Shown here in pieces: positions 1 through 10,799 of a stretch of 60,000 nucleotides of DNA. Source of the stretch: Strigamia acuminata (lineage: Eukaryota; Arthropoda; Chilopoda; Geophilomorpha; Linotaeniidae); NCBI GenBank assembly GCA_949358305.1, contig OX442323.1, positions 3,288,001-3,348,000 of the forward strand, read 5' to 3'. The notes below the pieces were generated by a model that saw only the letters and a program-made list of their open reading frames with translations, was not told where the DNA came from and ran no database searches. The stretch's first letter is position 1; each line of letters starts with the position of its first letter. The translations under genes and the position numbers were made by a program.

Positions 1-394
1 AACCGCACATGCAGTGTTTTGCTTCACTGCATGATCCTTTTTTATAAGGAAAAATGCATGTCCGCAAACTCTCTATTAAGCCTGATTGCGTAAATACTTA
101 TTTTCATTAACTGGGACATCTGGCCAAAGGAGTCTGTCAACAAACAACACGAGCATTTGTTGTTTGCGCAATCTAAAAAGACAAAGATATGATTGAGGCA
201 ATAGCCATAGAGCAAAGCACGCATTTAGGCATTGAGATGACACAGACCTACTTGACCAGCAGCTGTCTATATGTCCACTCATGGGCTCTCCATCAATCCA
301 CTTGTGGATCAATCCAATACTCTGTACAAGGTTTGGGTCACTGGCTATGTGATGTTAGAGTGACATTGATGGATGGCAATTGGCAATCATAACC

Positions 395-712
395 ATGTTG
401 GATAGAAAAATCTCCAAAGCACACACACGGGAAGAAATGACAAAAATAATTAAAGAGTGCCTCGAGTTTCCTGGCAACAATAGCTGATAGTTTGAGCAAA
501 TAGAGAAGGTCAAAGAGGAGTTGGAAAACCAACAGCAGGAGAAACGCAGGGGGATTGAAAGATTTATTAAAGAAGCGCTTGGAGAAACAAGAAGTGTTAA
601 TGCTGGAGGAGTTGTAGAAGGAAAGCTGATTGAGACAGCGAAAGGACAAAAGAATAAGAAATCTGTCTTAATGGATGGAGTTGATGGAGCCGAAATAATT
701 GCAGAAAAATAA
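395..712 (+). pseudogene. Broken coiled-coil ORF with tandem stops
   Basis: One reading frame runs from an ATG at 395 to a TAA at 710-712 and is interrupted only by two adjacent stops, TGA at 485-487 and TAG at 488-490. The 73 codons after the stops are rich in Glu, Lys and Gln and should form a coiled coil, ending in a Lys-rich and then acidic stretch. The 30 codons before them have similar composition. I do not recognise the protein. The simplest reading is an old gene or transposon ORF with nonsense mutations. Alternatively an exon begins after the AG at 489-490, although the pyrimidine tract there is poor. It has no clear neighbours, and the first MITE begins 1.3 kb downstream. Confidence 0.3.
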
Positions 713-2044
713 TCAGTTTTGTTTGTTTTTGTATTGATTTTTATGCAATTTTTTTTGGTTTTATTTTTATTAATGAGTTGAAACACTTACTGATGTTTCT
801 CACGTAACGTTTGATTTAAATCCCAAAATGTTGGTGCCGGGTTAAATTTTACCATCAATTTATCACCTAGGTGGCGTGCTCATAGCAACTCTGCTTGGTG
901 CAAAAAGGAGGAAATGAGCTTGCTATTTCTGATAAATGTCAAATCAATTTTATATATATATAAAGGAAGAAAAAAAATGGAATTTCTGTTTTATTTCATT
1001 CCACAATCTTTGTATAAAAGACCGGTCTCAAAGGCACCTTGTGTGCTTTATTGATTCTCCTGTCTGGAGGAATGGCCACCTTATATTGTAAGTGCGACCT
1101 TGCAATGAATTTGTCGTGGGAAGGTCAGCAGTAAAGCAACAGCTGCGCTTACAAACATTTGACCGTTCTCTCTCTAATGCAACACGAAACACAACGACAT
1201 TAGTGAAATGCCCCACCGGGCCCCCGCCGATGCCAAACAAGGTTAATTAAAATATAAATTCGACTAAATTGAACGAAAAAAGGGTGTCGCGAAGACGTTG
1301 TCCGTCAATGTAGTGTAACTGTGAGGGAGAAATCGATTAGAGCAGTCAAAGGTGGAGGACGGAAGTTTTAAAGCTGTAATTTTTTACGGTGACTTGTGCA
1401 AATCTAAAGCGTAGGTGCTCTTATCGGCCGACGGAGAGAGTGGGAAGTGAGCCAAGAACCATTTTCTATGTCAGCAAGCCAAACTCATCAATTGGCGTTG
1501 TTTCATTCAAATGGATGCGTTACTTAAATGCTAAATGAAAACGTCGACAGCATTCTTTGCCGACATCCAGTGCGTATAAACTGTACACGTTTAAGTCGCT
1601 AGTCTCGAGTTTTATTGGCTGTCTGCTATTGTTTTTATGGAACTAAGTCGGCAGTAAAAACACCCAAGACGGAAAGTTGCTCTGTCTATCTTCGCTTACC
1701 AGACGTTACATTTCCTTATCACGCAATTACAGGCTTGATGCGACTAAGATGAGTGGGGTAGCGGATGGATATTAATCGGAGGTGAAAAGGAGAATTTAAA
1801 AAATTAAAAAAAGTTGGGGAATAATTTTAATTTTTAATGGATAGCTTGAAAGGACGGTATCTGTGTCTACATCCTCCAGACACAAGGTAAATAAATTAAA
1901 TAAATTGAGATTGGAGATTCAAGTTTAATCTCTCGTGTGTGCAGTGCGGGGAAATTTGGATTAGTAATTTATTATTCTTGTTTTGTGTTTTTTATTTTTT
2001 ATTTCATTAATGTTTCTTTTCGGTTTTTTGTCACCTTATGCGTA
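713..2044. other. Intergenic, no gene seen
   Basis: A+T-rich sequence without a supportable ORF. It contains a short TA-dinucleotide run near 950-963. Nothing else was recognised. Confidence 0.5.
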
Positions 2045-2046
2045 TA

Positions 2047-2428
2047 CTCTGTCCATGTGTAACTTGGGCCTATTTCCGATTGGCTGAGCCTCATAACTCA
2101 CACTGTGCTGCCACCAGGAAAAATAGTTCAGAGTGGTTTTAAATTTGTTTGATGATTTTAATCATTGAAATGATGTAATGATGTTTGTATTTTCTAAGAA
2201 AATGTATCTTGAAGTCGTAAAATAAAGATTTATGTTGGTTTATTTCAAATTTCATGTTTATTAAGTTTATTGCTTGCTTCTTCCAGGGAACAAAACATTT
2301 TTTTATTGGTTGTTTTGTCTGGAAAGCAGTCAAAATGGCAACCATTGTTTTGATCTGTTTTTGGTAGCACTACACAAGTGAAAAGGCTCAGCCAATAGGA
2401 AATAGGCCCAAGTTACACATGGACAGAG
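2047..2428. mobile_element. MITE, copy 1 of the ATTGG-TIR family
   Basis: Inverted terminal repeats of about 45 bp start CTCTGTCC and end GGACAGAG. They are flanked on both sides by TA (2045-2046 and 2429-2430), which suggests a TA target duplication. Each TIR carries an ATTGG/CCAAT block next to a GGCTGAGCC-type sequence. The interior is A+T-rich with no transposase ORF, so the element is nonautonomous. A near-identical copy lies at 35512-35901, and diverged relatives lie at 14232-14615 and 29761-30196. Confidence 0.75.
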
Positions 2429-2800
2429 TATGTTTGTGTATCTTTTGCAACGAGAGGGCAATTTTGAATTTAATGTGTGAAGCTGAAAGGTAAAAAATGT
2501 TTAGGATAAATCAAGGTAAAACTCATCTACACACCGCACAAAGAGATGGAATATTAATCGATGTTTTACTCGATTTCGGTGTCACTGAACTGCAGGTGGG
2601 GAAAATAAATTTCATTCCATTTTTTACAAGATTTCTTTTGGTTTAACACGGTTATAAAATCGCCTTTTTATAATCCCAATTTGATTTAAATTTAAGGAAA
2701 AATATTTCAATTAACTTTAAGTTGTTGTCCAGGGACTATTTAAGGGATTCAAGGTGCGCGGTGTCTTTTGTAGACTTTTTGTACACTTTTTGGGTTTTAT

Positions 2801-2815
2801 GCCGCCATCTAGTGG
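2801..2815 (-). promoter_or_regulatory. CTCF-like binding motif
   Basis: The minus strand reads CCACTAGATGGCGGC, which fits the CTCF core consensus at every constrained position. It lies about 800 bp upstream of the LRR gene. A single motif match is weak evidence of binding. Confidence 0.35.
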
Positions 2816-3121
2816 TCAAAAGAACAAATATAAAATTTCGCGTTTTGTCGGTAGGCGTCACGATGTAACAGCAGGAAGCAGAAATAGATTTGTTGTTGCA
2901 AATTTGCACGTAAATGGGATTTTCGAAGACTGGGAAATTTAAAATAGACCACAGCATCACGAACAATTCAATTTTACATTAAAACAAAACTATGCTGAGA
3001 GAAAATTAAATTGTCAAACTGTTTTTGTTTTCCACCAATCTCCAATCCCCTGGATAAATTCAATTTCAATAAAACGAAATTCCTTCGAGGACGTCTTTTG
3101 TTTTAATCGTTTTGTTTACGT

Positions 3122-3135
3122 GTTGCTGCGGCAAC
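3122..3135. promoter_or_regulatory. X-box-like palindrome 1
   Basis: GTTGCTGCGGCAAC matches the RFX X-box pattern (GTTGCT, two-base spacer, GGCAAC). The match extends into flanks shared with the second copy (TTTGTTTAC before, CATTG after), so the two sites are duplicates. It lies 492 bp upstream of the LRR start codon. Confidence 0.4.
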
Positions 3136-3370
3136 CATTGCAATTTTTACCAGGAAAAAAAGAATTTCTTGTTATAATTAACAAATATTATTTTTTTTCA
3201 ACATCTCAGGTTTTTGGTAAACATGTTTACCTGACTTTCGAGACAACAGAAAGAAATGTGAAAAAAAATCGATAACGGCGCGAGATTTCACTAGAAATTG
3301 TTCGGAAAAATTGCAGACAAAATGTCTGCGCTTTGACATTGTTTTCTAAGGTTTCGAGGTTTGTTTACCT

Positions 3371-3384
3371 GTTGCTGCAGCAAC
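3371..3384. promoter_or_regulatory. X-box-like palindrome 2
   Basis: GTTGCTGCAGCAAC is a perfect 14-bp palindrome that also fits the RFX X-box. It lies 243 bp upstream of the LRR ATG and shares its flanks with the copy at 3122. Confidence 0.45.
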
Positions 3385-3613
3385 CATTGTTTAAAATTTA
3401 GCATTGCATTATGGAGATTGGGCTGTAAAATTTAGGAGTTCATTGAATATTATCACAATCGATGGATCGAATATAGCAGAAATAGAAATTTAGAAAAATC
3501 GTATAATATATTAATAGCAAAGCCATTTTATTTAGATTTAGGTAAACACAAAACGAGACTAAACCGAAGGAAAATGTCGCCACTAAAAACGTCTTGATAT
3601 TTTTTGAGCAGAA

Positions 3614-5680
3614 ATGAATGCGGAGAAATTGAAGGATTTGGCCTTAGAAATCGTTTGCGACTGTATTTTCCAATGGCGGGTCGAGGAAATTAACGACGAT
3701 CGAATGAAAAGCACGGTGAAATTAATCAATTATTTCGAAAAACTGCGTAAGTGACATTCGGATGTGTGAAATTATCGTTTTTAATTGTCAATTCTACACA
3801 CGGTCCGATTTTTAGCCAATAATGTTCGCGAAGAAATGCTGACCAGCTTCATTTTGAGGGGGTTTTGGGACAGTGACGGTCATCGCGTGCCAGAGGCGCG
3901 CCACGTGGCGCTGTTTTTGCACGAAGAGCAGAAGCAACTTATGATGGACTTTTATAGTGAAAATTTTGATCTGGAGTTTTTACTCAAAGTTAATGGCCAC
4001 AAGTTAAAAGTGGGTACAAAGAGGGAAGTGCACACAGCAATTGAATTTTGGATGTTTTATTTCTGGTGTTTTGGGTCGGATTTTGGAAAATTTTGGCGGA
4101 TTCAGAGAAGATTCGAGGGAGTGGACATTTTGGTTCAACTTTTCGCACAAAAAGTGGAAGTTTTGAAGTCAAAAATTGAAGAGGGGCATTCACAGTTTGT
4201 TTTTACCGTTTGTAGAGTTTCTGTAAAGAGAAACTGCAAAAATTGGTTTACGTCTGTTTTCGTTTTTGCAGCCAAATTCAAAATGTTTTTTTTTGGTCTA
4301 AAAATTATATTTTCTTTTTCCAAAAATGATTTTTTTTTCCAAAAATGATTTTTTTTGTCTAAAAATAATTTTTTTTTTGTCTGAAAATGACTTTTTTTGT
4401 CTAAAAATGATTTTTTTTGTCTAAAAATGATTTTTTAGTCTGAAAATGAATTTTTGTTTATCCGAAAATGAATTTTTGGGCTAAAAATCAAATTCTGGTC
4501 CATCCCATATGGTTAAAAAATATATATCATTCTCTATGGATCGCCTCTGAGCCTGGGGAATCGAAATTTATGCTTCTATACAATACCATTGCTGTGTGCG
4601 ACATTAGTTTAAAAAAATATTCGTATTAATCGTTGCAATTAAATCGCATAGAATCTGACAGAGTTGCAGCTGCCCGACCAGAGCTCACTAACAGCCAACG
4701 TTTGCGAAGAAATGTGCCAGCTGATGCCGAACCTGCAGAAACTCGACCTTTCTGGGTGTTTCGTCGAAGACGACGCGATGATCTACATCGCCAACCTGCC
4801 GCTCGTCGCGCTCGATCCCGGCGAAAGCATCATGGAGCACGGCGTGCGCCAACTCTGCGCAGAAAACTCGACCGCCAGGGAAACGTTGCGCGTGCTTAAA
4901 CTGGGCAACTCCGGCATCTCGGTCGACTGCTACTGTCTCATTCTGAAAACGATGAAAATGATCGAGGACATGGACTGCTTCTACTCCACCTGGCTGAGCG
5001 CGCTCACGCCGGTGGACTTGCGCCGACAGCAGTACAACATCAAGAAACTCGTCTTCCACTACTCGCTCGACGCCATTGAGGACGAGCTGGACATCGGCGT
5101 GGTCACGTGTCCCAGGGTGTCGAAAATCGAAATCACCTCCAACATTTTCACGCCCAAAATGCTGCGCACTCTGACGAAATTCAAAGAGTTGTGCACGTTG
5201 AACGTGAGCGTGTCGTCCAACTCGGACGTGAACATCGAGGACGAGAACCAGCTGTTCGACCGACTCTGTCTGGGCAATTTGTATTTCCATCGTTTGGTCG
5301 AGTTCTCGCTGTGCGACCGCAAGGACGGCTGGATCTCGTCCGGGTATTTGTTCGCCATCTTGGATATGTGTCCGAACTTAGAGAAACTGCGTCTTTTCCA
5401 GTGCGACGGTTTCAGTAATAAAATTGCTGGCGAGTTGGCGAAGCTGATGGCGAATAAGAAGCTGAAGCACTTGATGATCGATTATTGCGACCTGTTGGGA
5501 CCGTCGGGCATTGAGGATCTGCTCCAAATCCCTTCGATGATCGAGTTGGAGGTGAATCTGTTCATTACCGAGATCAAAAAGCAGCATTTTGATGCGCACC
5601 CGATGCAGCAGACGGCGGAGAAGCACGGAGTGAATCTGCAGCTCAATATTCTGGTCGACCAGTTCGTTTGGTTTTATTAA
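3614..5680 (+). CDS. Leucine-rich-repeat protein, three exons
   Basis: Proposed exons are 3614-3746, 3816-4009 and 4652-5680, giving about 451 residues. Intron 1 (69 nt) has GTAAGT and TTTTTAG borders in phase 1. Intron 2 has a clear acceptor at 4650-4651 and a weaker donor, AAA|GTGGGT, chosen because it keeps phase 0. The first ~109 residues are helical and acidic/basic, somewhat like the box regions that dock substrate receptors on cullin ligases. The last exon is a run of leucine-rich repeats (for example NLTELQLP, LQKLDLSG, LEKLRLFQC, LKHLMIDYC). It could be a ZYG11/ZER1-type or F-box-like substrate receptor, but no diagnostic motif settles this. Exon 3 is clearly more GC-rich than its surroundings, as expected for selected coding DNA. 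Intron 2 carries a minisatellite. Confidence 0.8.
4268..4500. repeat. Degenerate ~20-21 bp minisatellite in LRR intron 2
   Basis: About ten imperfect units of the form AAAAATGATTTTTTTTGTCT run through intron 2. They share the A-run, TGA, T-run layout of the other arrays in this window. Confidence 0.7.
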
Positions 5681-5943
5681 CGTTTGATATGTTGGTGAGC
5701 CCATGAAGTTTAGACTCGTGTATCTGCTATTTTAGAAACTGCAATGTAAACATAGTAAAAGGTCAATTTATTTTGTTGTACGCGTAAATATGGAAAAATG
5801 CCAAAAACATGGCAATGAAATGCATCAAAGAAATGGTGAAAATTCATTAAAAGCAAAAAAAAGAGAATAATTTGACTCGGTTTATTTGATTTGGTTATAT
5901 TTTGTTATATTTTGGATGTTTGTTTTTAGTTTTAGTTTGGATT

Positions 5944-6236
5944 CTATACCACAAGCTGTCGCCGCGATCGTTTTATGACGATGCTATAAACAATACGAGG
6001 CGCTAAACAATAATCTGGCACGAAGTCTAGATCTGCACGAGGCGAGGCGAACAGCAAGATTTGGCTGTTCGACATGCTCGGTTCGTTTTCCACGTTATTT
6101 AATTCGGGTTTGATTTCCAAAAGGTTGGTTGGTTTTATCATTTCCGCGAATTTCTCAGCAAGTTTGAATTCCTATTTTTTGAAAAATGATCTATTTATTT
6201 TCTTACGTATGTTCTTTTGCTATTGTTTGGCGCCAT
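5944..6236 (-). CDS. Small uncharacterised protein, possibly two exons
   Basis: The minus strand has a 65-codon ORF from an ATG at 6141 to a stop at 5944. The frame stays open upstream to an AG at 6173-6172. Just beyond lies ATG with a strong context (AAAATGGCG) at 6236, ten codons, then a GTAAGA donor at 6206. Joining 6236-6207 to 6171-5944 keeps phase 0 and gives 85 residues. The implied intron would be only 35 nt, shorter than the 56-83 nt introns of neighbouring genes, so a start at 6141 is the alternative. The protein is charged at the N terminus, has no signal peptide and ends in a basic tail (KRSRRQLVV). I do not recognise a family. It converges on the LRR gene, with 263 nt between stop codons. 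Its last codons are duplicated at about 15,905-15,945. Confidence 0.5.
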
Positions 6237-6519
6237 TTTAGGACTAATGTAGGCCTAGCTCGAATGTATTTTTTTCTGTATTTCTTTAGTTAATGTGGCG
6301 GTTAAGTAATTATTTGGCAAAAATATTATTTCATGCGACTTTTGGAGCTTTTTGGTGATTTTTCAAAGTTTGGTTTGAATTTTTCATTTGAAATTGAATT
6401 TGCCTTGTGGGTTTTCGTGATTGGTAATGGCATTTGATTTCTGAAACATGGCTTTTATTTTCAAAGTGATCTGTGGCTCAGAGGATGGTCATAAACTTCA
6501 AAATGACATTTTCAAGCAA
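6237..6519. other. Intergenic, no feature seen
   Basis: A+T-rich spacer between the small minus-strand gene and the first copy of the dispersed repeat. Confidence 0.4.
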
Positions 6520-6625
6520 GAAAAATGTATTTCCAGATGGAAAAAATGCATTTTCAAATGGAAAAAAAGAATTTACAAATGGAAAAAAATGCATTAACAA
6601 ATGGAAAAAAATGCATTAACAAAAG
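6520..6625. repeat. 21-22 bp minisatellite, short array
   Basis: Five or so imperfect units of the type AAATGGAAAAAATGCATTT. They belong to the same unit family as the arrays at 12,500 and 13,501 and sit at the edge of a dispersed-repeat copy. Confidence 0.65.
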
Positions 6626-7260
6626 TGCACCATCTGACCACTCTTAAGTGGAACTGGTCGTTGCCATTGCAGCCAGGTACTGCTGCTCCCCTTCATCAGG
6701 TGTACTGACATTCCATCAATTTTTTGTTTGATTCTCTTATTTCTGTATATGAATTTCTATTTCTTGAGTAGTAGTATGAAGAATACTTTAAAGCAAAAAT
6801 TGGGGTGTAGTTCCTAATTTCTTTCAAGCTTTATATTCCAACTGAAATGATTTCTCTGAACAAGTAAGATAAGACCGTTTTTACTTCTTATCTCTGAGAA
6901 TTCAAATAAGAATTCAAACATTAAGTGAAATTGAAATTACTACTTTGACTTATAAAAGTGACTTATCTCTTCTTTCGACATACGCAATTGTAATTAGTTA
7001 TTCGAATTAATTGGTGAAGTGTGCAATGGTTTCCAAACTAACAAAGCAGTGCACTACAGCATTGCATTAAGTGCCACAACCTTATCTTGCCGGGATGTAG
7101 CTTACTTAAAATCGCATGTGTTGGTGGAATGGTGTGAGAGTACGAAGATGTGCACGAAGAGACAAAAGTTGCAGGTTACCGTACCAGTTCTTCGTTCTCT
7201 CGCGCAAAAGCTATATCATCCAACCACTCCTTTTCTTTGCGCTGCATTTATTCTAGAAGT
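6626..7260. repeat. Dispersed repeat R, copy 1
   Basis: About 600 bp nearly duplicated at 8370-8960, with the first half also at 12,625-13,080 and an inverted piece at 35,935-36,020. The minus strand of 7190-7250 reads as a diverged copy of the acidic peptide ending ARENEELVR that is better preserved at 8876-8950. The repeat therefore includes the 3' end of a once-coding unit. Confidence 0.7.
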
Positions 7261-7499
7261 CTAAATGTCAAATTTGATTTTATTAATTGTTATTTTAATG
7301 TTTATTCTATCAGTCTCTTCAATATAAAACCTTTCGTACTGTTATAAGAGATACTCAACCTAGCATTCATCGCTTGTGCTATCGGTGTTAGTATGTGGCT
7401 GCGTTGTTGCATGACATGTGAAAGGTCTTTAGAGTGTCTGTACTTGTTCCACACGTAACTGCGCACATGCATAGGTGGTATATTGTAGTTGAAGTCCTG

Positions 7500-7770
7500 T
7501 TTTTGCGGGAATAAAATAAATTTATAAATCGAAAAAAATGTATTTTCAAATGGAAAAAATGCATTTACAGTGAAATTGAAATTGAAATTGAAATCACTAC
7601 TTTGATTTATCAAAGTGACTTCTCTCTTCCGCATTGCTACAGTGATCTCTTTTCTGGCCATTGCCACTATTCCTGTTTCTAATGGCACTATTCTTGCCAG
7701 ATTAAAAAAAAGACATTTTTAAGAAAAAAAATGTATTTACAGATAGAAAAAATGTATTTACAGATTCAAG
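7500..7770. repeat. Dispersed repeat R fragment with 21-bp units
   Basis: This contains the segment starting CCATTGCCACTATTCCTG (about 7655-7715), also present at 13,023 and 13,430. It is followed by two copies of the 21-bp AAAATGTATTTACAGAT unit, so the minisatellite again abuts the repeat. Confidence 0.6.
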
Positions 7771-8269
7771 CGGAACCTTTCTTCGCCGTCGGACCTTTCT
7801 TTGCCGTCGGACCTTTCTTGGCCGTCGGACCTTTCTTCGCCGTCGGACCTTTCTTCGCCTTGGGACTTTTCTTCTCCTTGGGACCTTTCTTTGCCGGACC
7901 TTTCTTTGCCGCTTTCTTCGTGGGACCTTTCTTTGTCGCTTTCTTTCCATCCTTTTCTCTATAAAAATAAAACCTTGAAAAATGCCCTACATTGGCCTTG
8001 GACGAATACGTCCAAACATTATCTTACTTTCGATACATAAAGTCTCTTACCTTTTTCACCTCCACTTTTACTTCTTCATCTAATTTTTTAGTTTTTTTTT
8101 CTTAAGGTTATCACGACGATTTTGTTCGGCCTTTAAACGTCCCCTCGCGTAACTTTCCAATATTTTGGTGGCTTCACTTTTTTTGCGGCCTCGTTTGCAC
8201 TGAAATGTAACGACATGCGCCACCCGCTTTTGTGTTGCCTTGAACTTTTGTTGTGGCGATTGCTGTCTA
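7769..8269 (-). pseudogene. Lysine-rich protein gene fragment, frameshifted
   Basis: The minus-strand exon 8269-8051 encodes a basic stretch (including QCKRGRKKSEATKILES) and ends at a good donor, AAG|GTAAGA. Exon 7958-7769 follows after an intron with TTTTATTTTTATAG. The second exon is an 18-bp tandem repeat, open in more than one frame. One frame gives repeating AKKGPT hexapeptides like a histone H1-type tail. The first exon's frame hits TAG after a run of nine A, and shifting the frame at that run reopens it. This suggests a frameshifted pseudogene or a missed intron. No upstream start was found. Confidence 0.35.
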
Positions 8270-8369
8270 CTGAATAAAACAAAACTAAGCCTTAAAAATC
8301 AATTTTAGACCTAATTTCGTCACATTCGTCAAAAATTTGCCGACAATCGACATTTTAGACCTAAATGTA

Positions 8370-8875
8370 ACCCAATTGATTCTCTTATTTCTGTATACGA
8401 ATTTCTATTTCTTGAGAAGTACTATGAAGAATACTTTAAGCAAAAATTTGGGTGTAGTTCCTAATCTCTTTCATGCTTTATATTGCCAAATGGGATGATA
8501 TTCCAACTGAAATGATTTCTCTGAACAAGATAGGACAGTTTTTACATCTTATCTCTGAGAATTCAAATAAGAATTCAAACATTAAGTGAAATTGAAATTA
8601 CTACTTTGACTTATAAAAGTGACTTATCTCTTCTTTCGACATACGCAATTGTAATTAGTTATTTGTAACTCTACAATTTGCATATTACACATCGCAATAA
8701 TGATCATGGTTGAATTAATTGGTGAAGTGTGCAATGGTTTCCAAACTAACAAAGCAGTGCACTACAGCATTGCATTAAGTGCCACAACCTTATCTTGCTG
8801 GGATCTACTTATAATCGCATGTGTTGGTGGAATTGTGTGAGAGTACGATGTGCACGAAGAGACAAAAGTTGCAGG
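8370..8875. repeat. Dispersed repeat R, copy 2
   Basis: This region is nearly identical to 6710-7190 over most of its length, with a small insertion around 8670-8715. It abuts the DEG/ENaC-like relic and would be its 3' untranslated side on the minus strand. Confidence 0.7.
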
Positions 8876-9420
8876 TTACCGTACCAGTTCTTCGTTCTCT
8901 CGCGCAAAAGCGATTTCATCCAACCGCTCCTTTTCTTTGCGCTCCATGTATTTGTTTATTCTATCACTTTCTTCAATGGAAAACATTTCGTACTGAAAGA
9001 TTTTGTTCATCTCCCGTGGAACATCTATCAGTTTGGACATGCATTTTTTAAGCGTCGATGAAGGCTGCCTGGTTTTTGTATCCACCACCGTTATAAGAGA
9101 CACCCCACCTCTCTGAACAAGATAAGATAGTCAAGTTGTCCTAGTAGAAAAGTGCCAGGAATGCTCAATCCTAAAAAGACCCAAATTCCCACCGACATCA
9201 CTGATGAATGATGTGAAATGATAGCTGTAATACTCTTCAATTTCTTCCATCAGATTATTTTCAAAGTAGAGGGATAAGATTGATTGATTGGATTGACTTG
9301 ACTTTATAACATTACTTAAAACTCCAATGATGAAAAACAGAATGCCCAATACCAAAACAAAGGCTGCTACAATGTAACTATAGTAGTCCCAGGAGTCCTT
9401 GGAAGGTGGAAACAGTAGAT
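8876..9420 (-). pseudogene. DEG/ENaC-type sodium channel 3' relic
   Basis: On the minus strand, 9355-9165 encodes EEIEEYYSYHFTSFISDVGG followed by NLGLF. This is the signature just before and into the second membrane segment of degenerin/epithelial sodium channels. The expected continuation (LGLS) is present but one base out of frame. Further down, 9103-8876 encodes an acidic/basic tail ending ARENEELVR that would suit a cytoplasmic C terminus. A hydrophobic stretch immediately upstream (minus strand 9395-9330) is unexpected in this family at that position, so the locus may be rearranged. It is read as a non-functional fragment. The tail is also duplicated near 7200. Confidence 0.45.
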
Positions 9421-10026
9421 TATCTGATATCTAATAATTTCCAAACTGCCAGACAAAAGAAAAATTGCATTAATTATGAATTAAATTATAAATTTTTAGA
9501 TTGATTACCGGTAAATTAAATATCTAAATATTAAATTCCACGTGAAAGGGGAAAAGTTTATTTTAATTCTTTTAGGAAGTCAACTGAGGGTCTGCTATAC
9601 CACCCAAATGCCTAAAAAACTCCCAATTCCCGGGCAGGTATTCGCGTTTGGTAGATATCCCACATCTGAAGTGTAAATATTGTAATATTTTCGTCTTCTT
9701 CCCGGGTATAAAAGTGAAAGTGGGATTTCAATTTAAATTAAAAATATAATAAAATTATAATAATAATATAATAAAAAATCATCCAGGGGAAACTGAACAA
9801 ACTATAAATGCTAGAATAATGGACTAATGTCATTAAAATTTCTATTGCCAACATATGTGCATTTAAGCGTCTGCTGCAGACTTTTTCACAAATGTCCTGC
9901 ACAAAGCTCAATGTAATTTAATGCTGTTAAGTACACAATTAATTGTAAAGCCTTTCTAAGCATTGTGCCGCCCGGGCCACAGTCGGGGAGAAGTAACGGT
10001 TCTTTGTTTAAGCCTAATAGAACTCT
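9421..10026. other. Intergenic, no gene seen
   Basis: A+T-rich spacer. A short segment near 9990-10015 (GTAACGGTTCTTTGTTTAA) recurs at about 15,980 upstream of the lectin-like gene. Confidence 0.4.
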
Positions 10027-10757
10027 AGGCGCATTCGAAAAGTAATTTGCACTAAACGACCAGTGCAACTGGTAGTGTAAATTTCAAGTTAAACGACCCA
10101 ATTTTCGAGTTTCAAAATAAATTTCTGTGTAAAATTCAGTAGTGTAAATTCAAGTGTAAATATTAAATTAGTCCAAATAATAACCATAGTCATTATTGTT
10201 GTTGTTTACTCTAAAAAAAAAACAAGAGATTATAAAAACATGATTATAAAATGTAAATTTATTTTAATTATTTGTATTATTAATATTTATTTCCGAACGG
10301 GAATCGGCTGAACATCCGCCTCAATCGCACAAATGCGGCCGAACACCGGCCGCATTAGATCGCACAAACGCGGCCGAACGTCGGCCGAACGTCGGCCGCA
10401 TTCGATTGTACAAATGCGGCCGAACGTCGGTCGAACGTCGGCCGTATTCGATCGTTCAAATGCGGTCGAACATCGGCCGCATTCGATCGCAAGAATGCGG
10501 CTAATACCTGCTAAAAAATTGTTCTTGCGATCGACATCGTTCCAACCGATCTAACGAAAATCCAAGATGGCTGCCAGCAAGACCCGATTTCAACGAGAAA
10601 ACTCGTTGCACGGAGATTTTAAACGGAAACGTGGCGTACAGGCCGTTTCCGTTTAACCAGTTTACACGACATTTACACGAATTAATTCGTGTAAATGTCG
10701 TGTGAAAACGAGTGTAAACACGTTTACACTCGTTTTAATGACTTTTCGAATGTGCCT
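10027..10757. mobile_element. Nonautonomous foldback transposon
   Basis: It is bounded by 17-bp inverted repeats of the form AGGCRCATTCGAAAAGT (10027-10043 and 10741-10757). Inside are a GC-rich iterated block (10310-10505), a YY1-like CAAGATGGCTGCC at 10563, a perfect 40-bp palindrome at 10664-10703, and a 15-bp-arm hairpin at 10705-10736. There is no transposase ORF. I could not identify a convincing target duplication, so the superfamily is open. Confidence 0.6.
10310..10505. repeat. GC-rich iterated CGGCCGAACGT block
   Basis: Several spaced repeats of AATGCGGCCGAAC and CGTCGGCCGCATTCGATCG alternate in inverted orientation inside the foldback element. They are strikingly GC-rich against the A+T-rich background. 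Confidence 0.65.
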
Positions 10758-10799
10758 TCTATTTGTCCAAGGTTTAAGCCACGGCTGTGAAAATAATTT

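Larger units (their letters stand above)
2431..3613. other. Spacer and promoter region of the LRR gene
   Basis: No gene is supported here. The interval contains a CTCF-like motif and two X-box-like palindromes, listed separately, upstream of the ATG at 3614. No clear TATA box was seen. Confidence 0.4.
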
